A DNA stretch of 38,217 nucleotides, taken from assembly GCA_003331875.1 (NCBI GenBank), contig QOQA01000015.1, positions 1 through 38,217 on the forward strand, read 5' to 3'. The stretch comes from Cryomorphaceae bacterium (lineage in GTDB: Bacteria; Bacteroidota; Bacteroidia; Flavobacteriales; Flavobacteriaceae). The notes under the pieces are model-generated. The model was not told where the DNA came from and made no database searches. It saw only the letters and a list, made by a program, of their open reading frames with translations. Shown here one piece after another: positions 19,080-26,976 of the stretch. Positions within the stretch are counted from its first letter, which is position 1; the number at the start of each line of letters is the position of its first letter. A program made the translations under genes and the position numbers.

Positions 19080-20266
19080 TGAATTATGAAGAGTCCATAG
19101 AATGGCTCAACACTATTCCATTATCATTTGACAGGGACAATAAAAATTATGAATTTAAGTTAGATGGAATAAAAGCTTTCCTTTCACACCTAGATAATCC
19201 TCAATCAAAATTAAAAATTATTCATATTGGCGGAACCAATGGAAAAGGTTCTACTTGTAGTATAGTTTCATCAATTCTTCAAGAAGCAGGATATAAAGTT
19301 GGTGCCTTTACCTCCCCTCATATTAAAGATTTTACTGAAAGAATCAGAATTGGAAAAGATTTTATTTGGAAAGACTTTGTTCTTGAATTCATTAAAAATA
19401 ACCGATTGAAAATTGAAACATTAGGTCTGACATATTTTGAAATTTCATTTGCAATGGCAGTAGATTATTTTACAATAAAAAAAGTTGATTATGCAATACT
19501 TGAGGTTGGTTTGGGTGGTAGATTAGATGCAACAAATGTTGTTGATCCACTTATTTCTGTTATAACCAATATAGGTTATGACCACAAAGAATTTCTTGGA
19601 GATACTCTCGAAAAAATTACTATGGAGAAAGCAGGAATAATCAAATACAACAAACCTGTTGTTGTAGGTGAGGAAAAAGAAAAATTACAAGATTTATTAA
19701 AGACTCAAGCAAATAAAAAATCTGCCTCAATATACTTCTCAAGAATATGTAAAGAATACAAAAGTGACATGAGTGGACCCTTCATTCAAAAGAATATTTC
19801 ACTTGCTTTAAAAGTTTTAGATATACTAAATCTTGGTATTGAAAAAAATGATGTTCTTAACGGAATTTTGAATATTAAGGAAAATACAAAGATTTATGGT
19901 AGATGGGAATTGATTAGAAAAAAACCCAAAATTATATTTGATGTGGGACATAATATTTCAGCACTAAAAATATCATTGACAGAATTAAAAAATTCTTCTA
20001 AAATTGTATTCGGAACTTTGGAAAAGAAAGATCAAATTGACATTGTAAAGATTCTACCAACTCATTTGAGATATTATTTTTGCCCTGTTAAATCTGAAAG
20101 ATCTATGTCAATAGATAAAATTGAAAATCAGGCAATTCAAATGGGCCTAAAATATTCCTTGTATGAAAATATTAATGATGCCTTAAATACTGCAATTGAA
20201 GATTCTGCTGTAGATGAAACTATACTTGTTACAGGGTCTACTTTTCTTTTTTCTGACTTATATTAG
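19079..20266 (+). CDS. folC: Folylpolyglutamate synthase / dihydrofolate synthase
   Basis: Adds glutamate to dihydropteroate and then extends the glutamate tail of folates. The protein has 395 residues, somewhat short for the family (about 400-430) but with all key parts. The P-loop IHIGGTNGKGSTCSIVSSIL begins near residue 49, followed by GAFTSPHIKDFTERIRI, the VGLGGRLDATNVVDP motif that binds Mg2+/ATP, and TNIGYDHKEFLGDTLEKI. The shorter C-terminal ligase domain carries FDVGHNISALK, the usual DGAHN-like motif with small changes. The ATG is embedded in the nhaD stop. The stop codon itself lies in an AT-rich inverted repeat (20264-20283) just upstream of the tRNA promoter. Confidence 0.94.
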   Translation: MNYEESIEWLNTIPLSFDRDNKNYEFKLDGIKAFLSHLDNPQSKLKIIHIGGTNGKGSTCSIVSSILQEAGYKVGAFTSPHIKDFTERIRIGKDFIWKDFVLEFIKNNRLKIETLGLTYFEISFAMAVDYFTIKKVDYAILEVGLGGRLDATNVVDPLISVITNIGYDHKEFLGDTLEKITMEKAGIIKYNKPVVVGEEKEKLQDLLKTQANKKSASIYFSRICKEYKSDMSGPFIQKNISLALKVLDILNLGIEKNDVLNGILNIKENTKIYGRWELIRKKPKIIFDVGHNISALKISLTELKNSSKIVFGTLEKKDQIDIVKILPTHLRYYFCPVKSERSMSIDKIENQAIQMGLKYSLYENINDALNTAIEDSAVDETILVTGSTFLFSDLY

Positions 20267-20283
20267 TATATATAATTATACTA
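20264..20283 (+). repeat. Inverted repeat over the folC stop codon
   Basis: TAGTATA (20264-20270) and TATACTA (20277-20283) form a seven-pair stem with a six-base loop; the first arm contains the folC TAG stop. There is no clean T-run after it, and the right arm runs into the TATATTTG box of the tRNA promoter. It may slow or end folC transcription, or simply reflect AT richness. Confidence 0.35.
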
Positions 20284-20289
20284 TATTTG
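20282..20289 (+). promoter_or_regulatory. Candidate -7 box for tRNA-Val
   Basis: TATATTTG is a perfect match to TAnnTTTG, ending 10 bases before the first base of the mature tRNA. Transcription would begin a few bases before the tRNA. No clear -33 TTG is visible about 20 bases upstream, where the sequence is still folC coding. Confidence 0.5.
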
Positions 20290-20299
20290 GCCTTCTTAA

Positions 20300-20374
20300 G
20301 GGCGCTTAGCTCAGTTGGTTCAGAGCACTTGGTTTACACCCAAGGGGTCGGGGGTTCGAATCCCTCAGCGCCCA
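20300..20374 (+). tRNA. tRNA-Val, anticodon TAC
   Basis: The cloverleaf folds completely. The acceptor arms GGGCGCT (20300-20306) and AGCGCCC (20367-20373) pair over seven bases, with discriminator A at 20374. The D stem is GCTC/GAGC. The anticodon stem is CTTGG/CCAAG around the loop TTTACAC, giving anticodon TAC at 20335-20337, which reads valine GTA codons. The T stem is GGGGG/CCCTC with one G-T pair around the loop TTCGAAT. The 3' CCA is not encoded. It sits alone between folC and the opposing gene at 20455. Confidence 0.97.
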
Positions 20375-20382
20375 CATTTTAT

Positions 20383-20440
20383 AATCCTTTGGTGAAGTAA
20401 AAAGCTTATTTATAAGTAAATAGTAATCAGAGGATTTTTT
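20383..20440 (+). terminator. Possible terminator after tRNA-Val
   Basis: AATCCTTTG (20383-20391) can pair with CAGAGGATT (20428-20436) over nine bases with one wobble, and the second arm runs straight into a T-run ending at 20440. The 36-base interior holds a second hairpin, CTTAT-TT-ATAAG (20405-20416). The long interior makes this a weaker candidate than a compact hairpin. The opposing gene at 20455 ends just beyond it. Confidence 0.35.
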
Positions 20441-20454
20441 CGTAAAAAATAATT

Positions 20455-21642
20455 TTAATTTGAATATAAAAATTGTGTTTCAATTGGAACTCCGTAGAGT
20501 GATTCTAATTCCTTTATATTATCCTTATAAACTTCAGTTTTTGGTGGAACACTGAAATTTTGCCAAAAAAACTTATTGTAAGGCACTGTGTATAACGACA
20601 TATCTTTTTGTTCCATGTCTAAAAAACTATCAAATTTTGACTTTTCTTCAATCAGTTTCGTTACAAACAGCTCATGTCTAAAAGATACCGGGTAAAATTC
20701 TTTTACTTTTTGACCTGAACTAATCATCGTCTTCTTAACATTTTCCGGTAGCCTTCGAGCCCCAACCCATTCTCTTGTCATATAACTCAAATATAATTTA
20801 CCAGAAATATTTTTTTTGTAAATCCACATGCTATTAGCGTACCTACCTATGTCTGGATCTCTTTCATATTCAAGTCTATAAATTTTATATGATTCATATC
20901 CAATGTATAAAGTTATTTTAGCTTCTTCTTTATCAATACCTTCAAAGATTAAAACATCCTCTCCATCATATGATGAATTACCAGTTTTTTTCCAATTATA
21001 ACTTTTAGTTCTTATACCTTTTCTTAATGGATTACTCCATTCTGTATACCTAAGAGGATGGAATTGGGATTGATTTTTTACAAATCTATAATCTGATGAT
21101 TTTCTAATATTTTCAACACTTGCTTTTACAATATTTGAATTAGGTCCTTGATCAATTGCTTTAATGAAATGCTCTAAAAAAAAACGACATTTATCTTCCT
21201 CCACATCCCATCTTCTGTATAAAATATTCAATTGATGAGATTTACTAATTGTGTTTACTTTCAAAAATTTAATTGCTTGATTTACATAATTTATTGGGGC
21301 TTTAACAACCACTTCATCAAGAGCAGTTAGTTTTTCTTTCAAAATTATTTTCTTGTCTTCAAGATTGATAAATTCTCTAACATTGATTTTAAGAGTTTCG
21401 AAACCTATGGATGAAATCTCAAGTTCATCTTCCAGTTCATTAACAGTTACTAAAAATGAAAATGTACCTTCCATAGTTGACGTGGTACCAATATTTTTTT
21501 TCAGAATACCAACTGCAGCAAAAGGAACTTCATAATCAAACTCATCAACAACTGATCCCTCGATAATAATATTTTGAGTATGTAAGATGTTACTTAAAAA
21601 AAGTAAAGTAATTAAAATATATGAGTTAATTTTAAAAATCAT
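20455..21642 (-). CDS. Secreted protein with carboxypeptidase-D regulatory-like domain
   Basis: A 395-residue protein with an N-terminal signal peptide (ITLLFLSNILHTQ) and a CarboxypepD_reg-like beta-sandwich at about residues 25-110: IIIEGSVVDEFDYEVPFAAV, GTTSTMEGTFSF and ISSIGFETL. The segment KLTALDEVVVKA then follows, which in SusC-like receptors leads into the plug. Here no plug or barrel follows; the remaining 280 residues are an alpha/beta region I do not recognise (RRWDVEEDKCRFFLEHF, MWIYKKNISGKLYLSYMTRE). It is therefore a free-standing regulatory-domain protein of the periplasm or outer membrane. Similar 400-residue proteins occur in flavobacteria without known function. The start is ATG, with a weak TATATTTA box 5 bases upstream (21648-21655). 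Confidence 0.75.
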   Translation of the reverse strand: MIFKINSYILITLLFLSNILHTQNIIIEGSVVDEFDYEVPFAAVGILKKNIGTTSTMEGTFSFLVTVNELEDELEISSIGFETLKINVREFINLEDKKIILKEKLTALDEVVVKAPINYVNQAIKFLKVNTISKSHQLNILYRRWDVEEDKCRFFLEHFIKAIDQGPNSNIVKASVENIRKSSDYRFVKNQSQFHPLRYTEWSNPLRKGIRTKSYNWKKTGNSSYDGEDVLIFEGIDKEEAKITLYIGYESYKIYRLEYERDPDIGRYANSMWIYKKNISGKLYLSYMTREWVGARRLPENVKKTMISSGQKVKEFYPVSFRHELFVTKLIEEKSKFDSFLDMEQKDMSLYTVPYNKFFWQNFSVPPKTEVYKDNIKELESLYGVPIETQFLYSN

Positions 21643-21661
21643 TCAATTAAATATAAGAATA

Positions 21662-22138
21662 ATGTTTTTTGAAAATAAAATTAATTTTTCTATAAAATAT
21701 AAACATATTACTATTTATATAATGGCTGTTCTTTACATTAATATTGGTATTAATCATTTCGTAAATCCAGATTTTTTTTTGGTAATTGTTCCAGATTACT
21801 TACCATGTCAATCAGCCTTAGTATATATTTCTGGATTGTTTGAAATTATTTTAGGTCTTTTACTAGTCTTAAAAAAAACAAGAAAAATTGCGGGAATAGG
21901 ATTGATTTTTCTTTTGATTTTAGTTTTCCCAGCCAATATATTTCTTTTTCAATCAATTGAAGCTCAATCTGTTTATGAAATATCTCAAAATAAAGCACTT
22001 GTTAGAATGTTTTTTCAACCTCCTCTAATATTGATTGCATTTTGGCACTCAATTTCAAAAGAACATAAATATTTTGATATTTTTTGTGGAATTATTTTTA
22101 TACCTACAATTTTATATTTTGTTAGTCTTTCATTATAA
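21662..22138 (+). CDS. DoxX-like four-helix membrane protein
   Basis: A 158-residue protein with four predicted transmembrane helices. The motif YINIGINHFVNPDFFLVIVPDYLP is typical of DoxX-like proteins, followed by SGLFEIILGLLLVL and the helix GLIFLLILVFPANIFLF. Function in this family is mostly unknown; some members interact with redox enzymes. An ATG at 21587 would add 25 residues but would overlap the first codons of the divergent gene at 21642. I prefer ATG 21662 (MFFENK); ATG 21722 (MAVLYINIG) is also possible. The esterase gene begins 18 bases after its stop, which suggests a shared transcript. Confidence 0.75.
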   Translation: MFFENKINFSIKYKHITIYIMAVLYINIGINHFVNPDFFLVIVPDYLPCQSALVYISGLFEIILGLLLVLKKTRKIAGIGLIFLLILVFPANIFLFQSIEAQSVYEISQNKALVRMFFQPPLILIAFWHSISKEHKYFDIFCGIIFIPTILYFVSLSL

Positions 22139-22156
22139 AATCGTTATATTAAAATT

Positions 22157-23107
22157 ATGACTTTAAATAAGTTTAAATATTGTCTTTTTATTTTATCATT
22201 TTATTTTGCACCAGCTCAGGTCAATGATGTTTTCATTGATTCATTAATTAAAAATGAGGATGTTAAATTTTTTCAAAATCTTGAATATGGAGATGGTAAG
22301 AGAAATAAACTCGATCTTTTAATTCCAAAATCAAAAACAAAAACACCGCTTGTCATTTTTTTACATGGAGGGGGCTATAAGGGTGGAAATAAAGAAAGCT
22401 CGTATAAAAAAAATAATATAGCAAGAGTTAAACGTATTTTGGGAAATAAAATTGCATTTGCGTCAATTAATTATAGCTACTTAAATAATAATGATGGCTT
22501 ATTGTCATCATTGAATGATGCAAAGTTGGCTTTACAGTTTTTAAAGTACAATCACTCAAATTATAACTTAAATAGAGATAAAGTTATTATTTGGGGAGTT
22601 TCATCAGGTGCAAATTCTGTTCTGTGGTTGGGTCTTTCTGATGATATGGCAGAAAATGACAGTGAAAATAGAGTGTTAAGAGAATCAACTAGAGTTAGAG
22701 GAATAATTGCTATAAATGGTGCACATTCATTTAATAGTGAAAATTGGAAAAAAATGATAAATATGCCAGATAATATGTTTGACTTTATGATCAAAAGATT
22801 TTTAAAATATCCAGGTATTGATGTAGACAAGTGGTTAGTTAATTATAAACTAGAAAAATATCAGCAGTCCATTGATTATTTTAATTTTATGGATTCATCT
22901 GATCCTGCATTATTTATTGGTAATTATGGAGATATAGCACCCAAAACAATCTCAAGTTTTAACCATCATCCGTTGCATGCTAAGTATTTGAAGCAAAGAG
23001 CGGACTCTTTATCAATTGTAAACTATGTTTTTGCTCCCGAGCTAGGAATTAAAAGTAAAGAGGTTAATGATATTGTCAATTTTATACTTAATCAAGTTTC
23101 TGATTAA
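22157..23107 (+). CDS. Secreted alpha/beta-hydrolase (carboxylesterase-like)
   Basis: A 316-residue protein with a probable Sec signal (residues 1-20, ending FAPAQ). The hydrolase core shows the oxyanion-hole motif LHGGGYKGG (His70-Gly73) and the nucleophile elbow GVSSG with Ser149, as in esterase and BD-FAE-type hydrolases. The Asp and His of the triad are probably in IGNYGDIAP and in the HHPLHAKYL region, but I cannot fix them by eye. Substrate unknown; short-chain or sugar-linked esters are typical for the fold. The gene lies between a DoxX-like gene (18 bases upstream) and DUF1800 (31 bases downstream) on the same strand, so a four-gene unit is plausible. Confidence 0.82.
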   Translation: MTLNKFKYCLFILSFYFAPAQVNDVFIDSLIKNEDVKFFQNLEYGDGKRNKLDLLIPKSKTKTPLVIFLHGGGYKGGNKESSYKKNNIARVKRILGNKIAFASINYSYLNNNDGLLSSLNDAKLALQFLKYNHSNYNLNRDKVIIWGVSSGANSVLWLGLSDDMAENDSENRVLRESTRVRGIIAINGAHSFNSENWKKMINMPDNMFDFMIKRFLKYPGIDVDKWLVNYKLEKYQQSIDYFNFMDSSDPALFIGNYGDIAPKTISSFNHHPLHAKYLKQRADSLSIVNYVFAPELGIKSKEVNDIVNFILNQVSD

Positions 23108-23138
23108 TAAGTAATTAAAAAAAAATTCAGATATTTGT

Positions 23139-24596
23139 ATGATGGTTGTGAGCTGTAATAACGGGACCTTATCTACTTTTGTTCCTAGTGCTGAAAATCC
23201 CTGGGATATTTCAAAAATTTTGCTTGTCAATAGACGACTAGGATTTGGAATAAAGCACATGGATATAAAATCTAAATTATCTTTAACACCATCAGAACTT
23301 ATAGATCAGTTAATTAATAATGCCAAAAATTTACCATTAACACCAGATCCAGGTTGGGCAAATTGGACTAATACGGATTTTAGAAATGCTGGTGGAAACA
23401 GAGGTCCTTTCTTTAGAAATCACCAAAGAATTATGTTTGATGATTTTTTAAAAAATGATATGCGTGATCGACTTACATTATTTTGGAGTAATCATTTTGT
23501 TACCGAGTATTACATGTATAATAATCCTGCATATACTTTTAAATATTATAATAATTTACAAGCTAATGTTTTTGGTAATTTTAAAAATTTTGTTTCCGTA
23601 ATCGGTCTTGATGATGCAATGCTGATGTATTTGAATGGTTATGAAAATAGAAATAATGCTCCCAATGAAAATTATGCTAGAGAGCTTTATGAATTATTTA
23701 CATTAGGTGAGGGTAATGGTTATACTCAAGATGATATCACGGAGACTGCTAGGGCTTTAACTGGTTACAATAACAGACAGGACGGTGGGCCGATATATTT
23801 TAATCCAAATAGATTCGATGATGGAGAAAAAACTATTTTTGGAAGAACTGGAAATTGGAACTATGATGATGTAATTAATATTTTGTTTGAGGAAAAAAGT
23901 GATTTAATTTCAGAATTTATTGTCAAAAAAATATACAAACATTTTGTTAGCCCCGATGTTAATAATGATATAATAAATGAGCTTTCAACTTATTTCAAAG
24001 ACAATAATTTTGAATTAGAGCCGCTTTACAGAAAACTATTTAAAAGTGAACACTTTTTTAACTCTTTTGCAAGTAATGTTTTAATAAAAAGCCCCGTTGA
24101 TTTAATGGTTCAAATTGAAAAGGAGTTTGATTTTGAAAAGCCTGATAACTTTAATGATAATTTATTTAATTATTTAAGATCTAGATGCAGTGATATGGGT
24201 CAAGAAATTCTTAATCCAGTCGATGTTGCTGGTTGGCAGGAAAACCATGATTGGATTTCAACCGGGACACTTCCCATGAGATGGGAGTTTTCCGATTATT
24301 TACTATCAAGATACTGGATTAAAAACAAAGAGCAGTTCAGAAATTATGCAATAAGTATAGTTGGAATTGATGAAACTAATCCGACTGAAATAGTAAAAAA
24401 AATTAATGAGTATATGTTTTGCAGTTATGAAATAATGGATGACGAGTTAAATGATGCTTTAGCTGCTTTTAAAGGAGATGTTCCTGATGATTACTTTAAT
24501 GGTGGAGGTTGGACTTTAAATGAAAGTTATGCACCCAACCAAGTTTATGCATTGATATTATTTTTTATCAAACTTCCTGAATATCAACTAAAATGA
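23139..24596 (+). CDS. DUF1800 family protein
   Basis: A 485-residue protein with the DUF1800 signature: ISKILLVNRRLGFG near the start, RDRLTLFWSNHF, and the strongly conserved NENYARELYELFTLGEGNG leading into YTQDDITETARALTGY. C-terminal motifs include SPVDLMVQ, DVAGWQENHDWI and ALILFFIKLPEYQL. Biochemical function is unknown. DUF1800 genes are repeatedly found just before DUF1501 genes in many phyla, and that holds here: the stop overlaps the next ATG in ATGA. The N-terminus is odd: MMVVSC looks like the end of a lipoprotein signal, but only five residues precede the Cys. The frame is open upstream for only eight more codons (back to 23115), without a normal start. Location in the cell is therefore uncertain. 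Confidence 0.9.
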   Translation: MMVVSCNNGTLSTFVPSAENPWDISKILLVNRRLGFGIKHMDIKSKLSLTPSELIDQLINNAKNLPLTPDPGWANWTNTDFRNAGGNRGPFFRNHQRIMFDDFLKNDMRDRLTLFWSNHFVTEYYMYNNPAYTFKYYNNLQANVFGNFKNFVSVIGLDDAMLMYLNGYENRNNAPNENYARELYELFTLGEGNGYTQDDITETARALTGYNNRQDGGPIYFNPNRFDDGEKTIFGRTGNWNYDDVINILFEEKSDLISEFIVKKIYKHFVSPDVNNDIINELSTYFKDNNFELEPLYRKLFKSEHFFNSFASNVLIKSPVDLMVQIEKEFDFEKPDNFNDNLFNYLRSRCSDMGQEILNPVDVAGWQENHDWISTGTLPMRWEFSDYLLSRYWIKNKEQFRNYAISIVGIDETNPTEIVKKINEYMFCSYEIMDDELNDALAAFKGDVPDDYFNGGGWTLNESYAPNQVYALILFFIKLPEYQLK

Positions 24597-26203
24597 GTAA
24601 AAAAAACTATTTAGATTCAAAAAAGCATAGGGAAGAGCATTCCAGATGGGACAGAAGAGGTTTTCTTAAAGTATTGGGAATTGCAGGTGCAGGTTCAATT
24701 TCTCTAGGAAATACTAGCATTTCAGTTCTTAACTCTAATTTTTTGACTAATGCGTTATCTGACTCATTATCTGACAGAGTTTTAGTTTTAATTAGACTAA
24801 AGGGAGGTAATGATGGCTTAAATACGATCATCCCAGTTTATGATTATGATACATATGTTTCGAAAAGACCATCAATACATATCCCTAAAAATAATTTAAT
24901 CAGATTAAGTGATGATTTTTCAATGCCTGATCATATGGGTAATTTATCTAGTTTTTGGGAAAATGGTAAAATGAGAGTGGTTAATGGTGTTGGTTATGAG
25001 GGGCAAAATTTATCACATTTTACTTCTTCTGATTATTGGGCAACCGGATCAACTAATAAAAGTGATATGGTATCTTCTGGCTGGCTTGGTAGGTATTATG
25101 ACGAAAAATATTTTGATTACACAACAAATCCACCTGAAAAACCAGTTGCTGTCCAAATTGGAAGTAATGCAAATCTGATTTTTAATGGTGCTTCTAGAAA
25201 TTATGCCTTCGCAGTTGCTAATGAATCTCGGTTAGAAAGGGTTGCTGAGAGAGGTGAATTTTATTCAACTCAAAATCTTCCTGATTGTACACATGGTGAC
25301 CAATTGGAGTTTTTAAGAAGAGTTAGTAATACTACTTACGATTATGCAAAGGTCATTAATGAAGCATTCAAATCTTCAACAGATTATAACGAGTACGAAA
25401 CTGAAGAAGGCTTAGATAAACAACTTAGGCTTGTTGCTAAATTAATCAAAGGTGGTTTAGGTTCAAAAATCTATATGGTTTCAATTGGCGGTTTTGACAC
25501 TCATGGAAATCAAGCCTTAACTCATCAATATCTATTATCCAGTTTATCATCCGCTGTGAAATCATTCTATGATGATTTAGCTGAAGATGGTTATGACTCA
25601 AAAGTATTATCAATGACTTTCTCTGAATTTGGAAGAAGAGTTGGTGAAAATGGTTCTGAAGGTACAGATCATGGATCAGCTGCCCCAGTAATGCTCTTTG
25701 GTTCTCCGTTAAAGGGAAGCGGTTTTATTGGTAGCCACCCCAGCTTATCAAATCTAAACAGAAGAGGAAATATGTATAATACTGTTGATTTTAGATCAAT
25801 ATACCAAACTGTGTTAACTGATTGGTTGTGTGGTGATTCAAATTTTATCAATGCAGCAATGCTTGGGAATGAGTATGATTTATTAGGTCTAGGATTTGGA
25901 TGTCAGGATACAGATGTTGTTGATTATAATAACTTATTGAATTATCATGCTCCCATATATGCAAATTATGATCAAAGAGTTAGCCTAAACTTAAGAATTC
26001 AACAAACTCATAAAGTAAATATTAAGACTTTTGATATATTAGGAAGGCATGTTAATACCATTTATAGTGGAGACTTAATAAGGGGTGAACATGAGTTTTC
26101 TATAAGTCATGATAAAAATGGTAAGTTGTCAGCAGGACAATATTTCTACAGAATAAATTTGGTAGGTGGACCTACGCTTAGCAAAGCGTTTGTGGTTAGA
26201 TAG
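24593..26203 (+). CDS. DUF1501 family protein with Tat-like signal and type IX sorting domain
   Basis: A 536-residue secreted protein related to the alkaline phosphatase/sulfatase-like superfamily. The N-terminus has a twin-arginine motif (DRRGFLKVLG, Arg21-Arg22) followed by an Ala/Gly-rich hydrophobic stretch, as in Tat signals. The DUF1501 body shows VLIRLKGGNDGLNTIIP, GGFDTHGNQ, and MTFSEFGRR followed by GTDHGSAAPVMLFG. Residues about 465-536 form a type A T9SS sorting domain (KTFDILGRHVNTIYSGDL, GQYFYRINLVGG, SKAFVVR), which sends proteins through the type IX system to the surface. It is translationally coupled to DUF1800 by an ATGA overlap. The 3' end overlaps the opposing coiled-coil gene by eight bases. 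The substrate is not known. Confidence 0.92.
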   Translation: MSKKNYLDSKKHREEHSRWDRRGFLKVLGIAGAGSISLGNTSISVLNSNFLTNALSDSLSDRVLVLIRLKGGNDGLNTIIPVYDYDTYVSKRPSIHIPKNNLIRLSDDFSMPDHMGNLSSFWENGKMRVVNGVGYEGQNLSHFTSSDYWATGSTNKSDMVSSGWLGRYYDEKYFDYTTNPPEKPVAVQIGSNANLIFNGASRNYAFAVANESRLERVAERGEFYSTQNLPDCTHGDQLEFLRRVSNTTYDYAKVINEAFKSSTDYNEYETEEGLDKQLRLVAKLIKGGLGSKIYMVSIGGFDTHGNQALTHQYLLSSLSSAVKSFYDDLAEDGYDSKVLSMTFSEFGRRVGENGSEGTDHGSAAPVMLFGSPLKGSGFIGSHPSLSNLNRRGNMYNTVDFRSIYQTVLTDWLCGDSNFINAAMLGNEYDLLGLGFGCQDTDVVDYNNLLNYHAPIYANYDQRVSLNLRIQQTHKVNIKTFDILGRHVNTIYSGDLIRGEHEFSISHDKNGKLSAGQYFYRINLVGGPTLSKAFVVR

Positions 26204-26975
26204 AACTAAAAATCTTTTCCATTTTTTTCTCTTCATCTTCAGCTAAATCTTTGTCAACTAAAATTCTTCCGCTGTACTCGTCAGTGATAAATTTTTTCCT
26301 TGATGCTATATCAAGTTGAACTTGAGGAGGAATCACGAAGAATGAACCAGCAGATGCTCCCCTTTCAACAGGGACAATTGCAAGCCCATTTTTAACACTT
26401 GAGCGAATTTTTTTATAGGAAACAAGTAAGATATCATCAATTTTTTTTTCAAATTCTTCAGATTTCTTAATTAATGAACTTTCTTCTTTTTCAGTTTCTT
26501 TCATTATGGTGTTTAGTTCCTCTTTTTTGTGATCTAAATGAGTTTTTCTTTCATCTTTAAGATTTGATGTTTCATCTAATTTTTCTTTTTTTTCTTCAAT
26601 TTCAGACTTAAAGGCATTGATCTGTTTTTCACTGTATTGAATTTCTAATTCTTGATATTCGATTTCTTTACTAAGAGACTCAAAAGCTCTGTTATTTCTA
26701 ACATTTTTTTGTTGGTCATTGTATTTACTAATCATTCCTTTAGCTTCTTCGATTTTATTTTGTTTTTCTTTAATGCTATTTTCAATCTCAGTCAATTCTT
26801 CATTTATTTTATTCATTCGGAAGTCTAAACCTTCTACCTCATCTTCTAAATCTTCTACTTCTAATGGAAGTTCCCCTCTTACACTTTTGATTTTATCTAT
26901 ACGTGAATCAATTAATTGCAAATCATACATTGCTCTTAATTTCTCTTCGACTGAATACTCAACTTTTTTAGCCAT
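26196..26975 (-). CDS. Coiled-coil protein of the C4 zinc-ribbon (DUF164) family, cysteines lost
   Basis: A 259-residue cytoplasmic protein. Residues about 10-180 are a long Glu/Lys-rich coiled coil (EEKLRAMYDLQLIDSRIDKI, then KNVRNNRAFESLSKEIEYQE). The C-terminal part keeps the outline of the zinc-ribbon domain: GLAIVPVERGASAGSFFVIP and FITDEYSGRILV, the latter aligned with the usual CPNCGRIL. Every zinc-binding cysteine is replaced; the whole protein has no cysteine. Flavobacterial members that I recall have the same loss, so this is probably a lineage trait and not a defect. It is encoded one base after the Nif3-like gene on the same strand. Function is unknown; related proteins have been linked to nucleic acid or ribosome-associated roles in other bacteria. 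Confidence 0.85.
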   Translation of the reverse strand: MAKKVEYSVEEKLRAMYDLQLIDSRIDKIKSVRGELPLEVEDLEDEVEGLDFRMNKINEELTEIENSIKEKQNKIEEAKGMISKYNDQQKNVRNNRAFESLSKEIEYQELEIQYSEKQINAFKSEIEEKKEKLDETSNLKDERKTHLDHKKEELNTIMKETEKEESSLIKKSEEFEKKIDDILLVSYKKIRSSVKNGLAIVPVERGASAGSFFVIPPQVQLDIASRKKFITDEYSGRILVDKDLAEDEEKKMEKIFSSI

Positions 26976-26976
26976 A

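Noticed and set aside
20455-21642. Truncated SusC/TonB-dependent receptor pseudogene
   Set aside because: The frame is intact over 395 codons and the part after the regulatory domain is a coherent, non-barrel sequence, so it is a complete gene of another type.
21587-21661. Earlier ATG extending the DoxX-like protein by 25 residues
   Set aside because: It would overlap the first codons of the divergent gene by 56 bases and adds a Lys/Ile-rich stretch not needed for the four-helix fold.
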